Origin: DAIOFH01 sp036745875
Lineage (GTDB): Bacteria; Planctomycetota; SZUA-567
Length of the DNA stretch: 15,453 nt
NCBI GenBank assembly: GCA_036745875.1
Contig: DAIOFH010000094.1
Coordinates: forward strand, 1 to 15,453
Reading direction: 5' to 3'
The translations under genes and the position numbers were made by a program. Below, piece after piece: positions 14,345 to 15,453 of the stretch; position 1 is the stretch's first letter; the number at the start of each line of letters is the position of its first letter. Below the pieces are notes generated by a model. The model ran no database searches and was not told the origin of the DNA. It saw only the letters and a list, made by a program, of their open reading frames with translations.

Positions 14345-15346
14345 TTACACTTCTTTCGGGTTGACGAACGGCATAAGTTTGCGCAACTTGCGGCCGACGA
14401 CTTCCAACTGGGAATCATGGTCGTGTTCGCGCATCTTCTTGAGAACAGGGGTGTTCACCATGCATTCGCAAAGCCATTCGCGGGCGAACGAGCCGTTCTG
14501 GATTTCCGACAGGATTTCCGCCATCGCCTCGCGGGACGTTTCGTTGACAACCCTCGGGCCGCGGGTTTGGCCGCCATATTCGGCGGTGTCGGAGACGGAG
14601 TAGTTCATGTAGCTGAGGCCGCCCTGGTAGAAAAGGTCGACGATAAGCTTGAGCTCGTGCATAACTTCAAAATAGGCGATTTCCGGCTGGTAGCCGGCGT
14701 GGACCATTGTTTCAAACGCGGCACGGATCAGTTCGGACGCGCCGCCGCAAAGGACGGTCTGTTCGCCGAAGAGATCCGTTTCCGTCTCTTCCTTGAAGGT
14801 CGTTTCAATGACGCCCGCGCGCGCGCCGCCGACGCCAAGCGCATAGGCGAGGCCGATCTGGCGGGCATTCCCGGAGTGGTCGTTGTTGACGGCGATAAGG
14901 CAGGCGACGCCGCCGCCTTTTTCAAATTCCGAACGCACCAGGTGGCCGGGGCCTTTGGGGGCGATCATGATGACGTCGACATTTTCCGGCGGAACGATCT
15001 GGCCGAAATGAATGTTGAAGCCGTGAGAGAACATGAGGACCTTGTTCTCGGTGAGGTAGGGAAGGATGTCGTTCTTGTACACGGAGGCCTGAATCTGGTC
15101 CGGCAGGAGGATCTGGATAACCTGAGCCTGCTGGGCGGCCTCGGCGACGGTGTGGAGCTTGAAGCCATGTTCTTCGGCAAGCTTGGCGTTGGCGGAACCG
15201 GGGCGCTGGGCAACGATGACGTTGAACCCGGAATCACGCAGGTTTTGCGCCTGCGCGTGGCCCTGCGAGCCGTAACCGATGATTGCTATGGTCTTGCCTT
15301 CGAGAACGCTGCGATCGACGTCCTTCTCGTAATACATTGTTGCCAT
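14345..15346 (-). CDS. ilvC: Ketol-acid reductoisomerase (class I, short form)
   Basis: IlvC catalyses the Mg- and NAD(P)H-dependent isomerisation and reduction of acetolactate and acetohydroxybutyrate in valine, leucine and isoleucine synthesis. The 333-residue length matches class I enzymes. The Rossmann motif GYGSQGHAQAQNLRDSG starts at Gly24, with the cofactor-selecting loop AQRPGSAN (46-53). His108, Lys131 (PKGPGH), Asp191, Glu195, Glu227 and Glu231 match the catalytic and metal-binding positions. The loop has Arg48 and Ser51, suggestive of NADPH use, but preference cannot be settled by eye. ATG 15346 follows AGGAG with 7 nt spacing. Rarely seen neighbours (rnpA, yidD, yidC, hslU) follow directly. 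Confidence 0.97.
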   Translation of the reverse strand: MATMYYEKDVDRSVLEGKTIAIIGYGSQGHAQAQNLRDSGFNVIVAQRPGSANAKLAEEHGFKLHTVAEAAQQAQVIQILLPDQIQASVYKNDILPYLTENKVLMFSHGFNIHFGQIVPPENVDVIMIAPKGPGHLVRSEFEKGGGVACLIAVNNDHSGNARQIGLAYALGVGGARAGVIETTFKEETETDLFGEQTVLCGGASELIRAAFETMVHAGYQPEIAYFEVMHELKLIVDLFYQGGLSYMNYSVSDTAEYGGQTRGPRVVNETSREAMAEILSEIQNGSFAREWLCECMVNTPVLKKMREHDHDSQLEVVGRKLRKLMPFVNPKEV

Positions 15347-15382
15347 CTTGACACTCCTCTAGAAAAAATTCCACACGCAAAA

Positions 15383-15415
15383 CGGCTACGGCCTTTCTTA
15401 GAAGGCTTTCAGCCG
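15383..15415 (-). promoter_or_regulatory. Hairpin in the ilvC leader, possible attenuator
   Basis: On the minus strand CGGCT (15411-15415) pairs with AGCCG (15383-15387), with an inner GCCTT/AAGGC stem (15402-15406 with 15391-15395), followed by TTTT. A second CGGCT/AGCCG pair lies upstream at 15442-15453, so the two hairpins can compete through an alternative pairing. It lies 37 nt before ilvC. Confidence 0.4.
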
Positions 15416-15453
15416 CAAAAAGACAAAATAAGACATCCGACCGGCTAAAGCCG
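15398..15453 (-). other. Short reading frame before ilvC: leader peptide or 3' end of an upstream gene
   Basis: The minus-strand frame ATG 15436 to TAA 15398 encodes MSYFVFLRLKAF and ends inside the leader hairpin. The frame is also open upstream to the window edge (ALAGR before the Met), so it could instead be the last residues of an upstream gene. There is no clear ribosome-binding site before the ATG. The peptide has three Phe, two Leu and one Val; it is not strongly enriched in branched-chain residues. Confidence 0.25.

Noticed and set aside
14417..15448. Long plus-strand open frame (about 340 codons) antisense to ilvC
   Set aside because: The minus strand carries complete IlvC with its catalytic residues; the opposite frame has no family features.

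Overview
This window looks like a chromosomal segment of a flagellated bacterium with a Gram-negative-type envelope. The envelope inference rests on YidC having a long periplasmic domain after an N-terminal membrane anchor. The flagellum inference rests on FliD and a good sigma-28 promoter. Base composition is moderately GC-rich except in the 1-3.3 kb region and the short AT-rich gap upstream of fliD. The YidC style and the repeat-rich giant FliD remind me of PVC/planctomycete-like or other deep-branching lineages, but I cannot place the organism from sequence alone.

Layout. (1) 1-3084 is an accessory region. An ISAs1-family element enters from the left edge (transposase on the minus strand, frameshifted near the left edge). 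Its right terminal repeat ends at about 893, inside a vsr (very-short-patch-repair endonuclease) gene, of which only the last ~45 codons remain. The remnant runs directly into a complete C5-cytosine DNA methyltransferase. That gene overlaps a DUF4928-type protein, the probable cognate restriction endonuclease. This is a vsr-M-R type II restriction-modification module whose vsr was destroyed by the IS. (2) 3277-3513 holds a minus-strand tRNA-Glu(CTC) with encoded CCA, a sigma-70-type promoter and a 12-bp-stem terminator. The accessory module abuts the 3' side of this tRNA gene. (3) 3537-8768 is a giant FliD (1702 residues) with its own sigma-28 promoter. It is expanded by divergent flagellin/hook IN-type repeats and has a discoidin-like (F5/8 type C-like) domain just before the C-terminal coil. 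(4) 8951-9199 is a small unrecognised plus-strand ORF. (5) 9209-10111 is a ROK-family protein that keeps the zinc motif but lacks the ATP-binding and catalytic residues, a probable pseudokinase. (6) 10245-15346 is a tightly packed minus-strand cluster ilvC-rnpA-yidD-yidC-hslU, with junctions of 2 nt, overlap, ATGA (or a short leader) and TAATG.

The ilvC-to-hslU cluster links branched-chain amino acid synthesis, RNase P, the YidD/YidC membrane-insertion pair and the HslU unfoldase. It contains neither rpmH (normally upstream of rnpA) nor hslV (normally upstream of hslU). The ilvC leader contains four CGGCT/AGCCG segments that can form alternative hairpins. The main leads are the FliD architecture, the ROK pseudokinase, the IS-broken vsr-M-R module and the ilvC leader. 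No CRISPR array, rRNA or prophage genes were seen.
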